A stretch of 64,000 nucleotides of DNA from Beaufortia kweichowensis (taxonomy: Eukaryota; Chordata; Actinopteri; Cypriniformes; Gastromyzontidae): positions 4,849,501-4,913,500 of the forward strand of contig CM032798.1 of the NCBI GenBank assembly GCA_019155185.1, written 5' to 3'. The notes under the pieces were generated by a model. The model was given only the letters and a program-made list of their open reading frames with translations. It was not told the origin of the DNA and ran no database searches. The position numbers were made by a program, and so were the translations under genes. Every line of letters begins with the position of its first letter. Position 1 is the first letter of the stretch. This document shows, piece after piece, positions 61,711 through 64,000 of this stretch.

Positions 61711-63687
61711 TCAGAGTGAAGTTACAAAAAAGCCCTGTTATATTTTTGTATTTTGGATAAATAGTTTTTTATTAAGTGTTTTTATTATAAACTTAATTGA
61801 ACTGCGTTTAGTTTACTAAAAATGTAATGAGTTAAAATAAATAACAGTTAAATGGAGGGTATGGCCTAAAAAATTAACAGTGATTTAATAGGAACCATGT
61901 TTTTATTTTTTATTTTAAGTAAAGCCATGGTTAACCACAAATGGTTAAACCATTTTATTTGTAGTAAAACTGTGACTTTACAAATCTAAATCAATCCTTT
62001 TACCCTAAAAAAATTATGGTTAATTTACCTACCAACCAAAAATAGGAATTATAAGTACCTTATAAGTACCTGAGCCACAAAAAAAAAACCATTTTCCCCA
62101 CTTTTATCTCTGTATGGCAGTGGGTCAGACATCTCTACCCCCGGTAAATGACAGCATGACAGATTACTGAGAGTAAACACAGAGGGGGCTGAACGGAAGA
62201 GCAGAAATCCATACATCTCTCATAATGTTATCACGAAACCCTTTCACCCAAACTCATCCTAGTATGGCACGATGACAGACTGCAGACCTTCCTCCTCCCC
62301 TTCATTTTTCCCTTCTCTCCTCCCCAATGGTACTAGTAAAAACTATAGGGATGGTGCCATTAATCTCCTGTCAGAGAAGATTATTCTTGATTCCAAAAGG
62401 CTAAACAAGGTTAAAGACATGCTTCACTTGCTGAAAGGCTCATGTTAACAGCCAGAACACAAGAAGTTACTTAGGTTTGTTAGCATTTATCAATGCTGAA
62501 CTGAGGGATGACATTAAACTTGTCTGATGAGACAAATGTGAATTCTGACACTGGCTGTCTTTAATAACAAAGAGCCCTAGAATGAATGTTGAAACAAAGG
62601 CTCTATGTGGTTGGGAAAGGGACAGACGTGTCAACAGTTAAAATGATTTGTGCGTCACAGCATAGACAAACAAATTACTGAGCCATCACTGCCTGTTGTA
62701 TGTCTGTAGGCTGACAGTGATATATGTAGTCAAAACGTTTCATTAATAAAATCTAAAGTGCAAACTGAAGCAAAAGTTCAAGCCTATTCAAAACAAACAT
62801 GTATTCAGAAGATATAAGCAATATTTTATAAAGCGGCATGTGCAGAACTGGATAAAGATTTAATGAATTACTAATTTAAAAGAAAGGATCCAAAGATTTT
62901 AGCCTTTCCAACACATAAATTATCTTGTGGGAATTATTGAATAATGAATAATAAAGGAGCACTTCAATGTTTTGTTTTAATTTAACACCAAGTGATAAGA
63001 CGGTTAGAAATTTAATGGATATGGACAGATACTTTAAGTATTTCACTAAACAAGCTTCAAACTTTGAGCTACACTGACACTGTATTTCTTTCCCTTTAAT
63101 GTTAAACTTGCATACACAACAATCACCAAGGTACTGTTTTTAGTAATCCAAAACCAATAAAAGTTCTTGCAAGTAGCAGTTGCAACATTTCAGCATTAAG
63201 AGCTTTGGCGGTTTAATGTAACCAGACTTGCACGATATAATTACGATTGCGCACTTTCCTCGGGTCATTTTCAGCAAAAGAAACCCGCAGCTGCCTGTAA
63301 ATCACAGTTGACTGTAAATTTTTACACAGTAGGCGGCTTATTAAACCGAGATTTCTGTGGGTTTTTTGTTTGAGTTTTCAAATGTTTGAGTTGATGGTTT
63401 TGGGAACAGAGGAAATGGTCCAGTCAATCTTGTGGCCAGCCCTAGACAAAGCAGTTAAATTCACATATCTTTTTTACAGAAATTACATTTACAAACTAAG
63501 GAGATCAATTTGTACATCAAGAAGGTCTCTCAAAACAAGAATGCGAAATAAAACACCATCTACTGCCAAACTAGTGCAAAACTCATACATACTGTAAAAC
63601 AAAATTCAAAATAAAAACATTTACAGCTTCTTAAATTGCAAAAATAATAGCTTTTTGTCCCTTTCAGTGTGTTGTTTTTGAGGGCCA
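61711..63687. other. Spacer between two putative genes
   Basis: AT-rich. It would contain the 3' UTR of the minus-strand gene (an ATTAAA on the minus strand at 63212-63217 is a possible poly(A) signal, about 470 bases after the stop). No other gene recognised. Confidence 0.45.
62121..62170 (+). CDS. Possible second and last exon of the 61.5-kb gene
   Basis: An acceptor with a clear pyrimidine tract (ccccacttttatctctgtatggcag, quoted in part: tttatctctgtatggcag) precedes an open stretch which, joined to exon 1 in phase 1, reads VGQTSLPPVNDSMTDY and then stop. There is no independent support. A donor-like gtaaat inside it (after CCCCCG) could make it a 23-nt microexon instead. Confidence 0.2.
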
Positions 63688-63973
63688 TCACAAAGGCCGG
63701 TCAGGGGCCCGTGCATTTCCTACTCCATGTACATGAAGAAGCTTTAGCCTGAGATAATGAGGACCCCCCTGTGCGGTTTTCACAGTCAGCCCGACTGCCT
63801 CCGAGAGCTCCACCAGCACGTGCGGCGGGTACAAAAACCCCAGACGGCCACTTTCATCCTCGCTGGCCTCTCTGTATCGCCACTCTAATGGTCTGGACTC
63901 ATCTGAAGGCCAAAGGTAATTTGATTCGCTCGGCAGTAATATAATGAGCATGGTGTTGCTGACATCTGGCCCA
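63688..63973 (-). CDS. Putative last coding exon of an unrecognised gene
   Basis: Not recognised. On the minus strand a strong acceptor (ctcttgtctacttgcacctt then ag) precedes an open frame of 94 residues ending in TGA at 63688. It starts GPDVSNTMLIILLPSESNYL, continues WPSDESRPLEWRYREASEDE and SGRLGFLYPPHVLVELSEAV, then GLTVKTAQGGPHYLRLKLLH and VHGVGNARAPDRPL. One base completes a codon from the previous exon, which lies beyond 64000. Alternating hydrophobic stretches (TMLIILLPS, PPHVLVELS, HYLRLKLLH) suggest a beta-rich globular domain. GC content and codon choice are clearly higher than in the surrounding DNA, supporting a real exon. Same orientation as sema3f, whose promoter lies some 36 kb away. 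Confidence 0.65.
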
Positions 63974-64000
63974 CTAAGGTGCAAGTAGACAAGAGAGAAT

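Noticed and set aside
1..64000. tRNA, rRNA, CRISPR, prophage or bacterial operon features
   Set aside because: None seen. The window is eukaryotic with introns and dispersed repeats; the only tRNA-like piece is the decayed SINE head near 26240.

Overview
The window is vertebrate nuclear DNA, most likely from a cyprinid-type teleost. It has split genes with GT/AG introns, AT-rich non-coding sequence, CpG clustered only at promoter-like spots, and many fold-back elements with ends resembling TTAAAGGAATAGTTCAC, which are typical of cyprinid genomes. The species call is inference. No bacterial, plasmid or CRISPR features are present.

The main gene is a class 3 semaphorin on the minus strand, identified as sema3f (the teleost a/b copy cannot be decided). 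Eight coding exons, from the signal peptide at 26065 down to 1657, join in frame and give about 314 residues: the signal peptide and roughly the first half of the sema domain. The rest of the gene (end of the sema domain, PSI, Ig, basic tail) lies beyond base 1. A ninth, optional 90-bp in-frame exon sits at 5644-5733, where the mammalian SEMA3F long isoform carries a 31-residue insert. Intron 1 is about 18.5 kb and holds transposon fragments, simple repeats, an isolated CpG cluster and several blocks that look like conserved non-coding DNA. The untranslated 5' exon and the CpG-rich promoter lie at about 26.6-27.2 kb.

From 27.2 to 61.4 kb I find no convincing protein gene. This intergenic stretch holds MITEs, a nested transposon pair, short tandem repeats and some enhancer-like blocks. 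The sema3f promoter lies at its left edge, so the blocks may serve that gene or the genes to the right.

At the right end, 61.44-61.70 kb is a compact CpG-rich promoter with a plus-strand start codon in a strong context. Its 136-bp first exon may splice to a short second exon and encode a 61-residue microprotein I do not recognise. At 63688-63973 on the minus strand lies what looks like the last coding exon of another gene, also unrecognised, with a good acceptor upstream and its stop codon inside the window. Best leads: the microprotein candidate, the unassigned terminal exon, the sema3f insert exon, the CpG block in intron 1, the 48-nt hairpin near 60.8 kb and the ~168-bp tandem repeat in sema3f intron 7.
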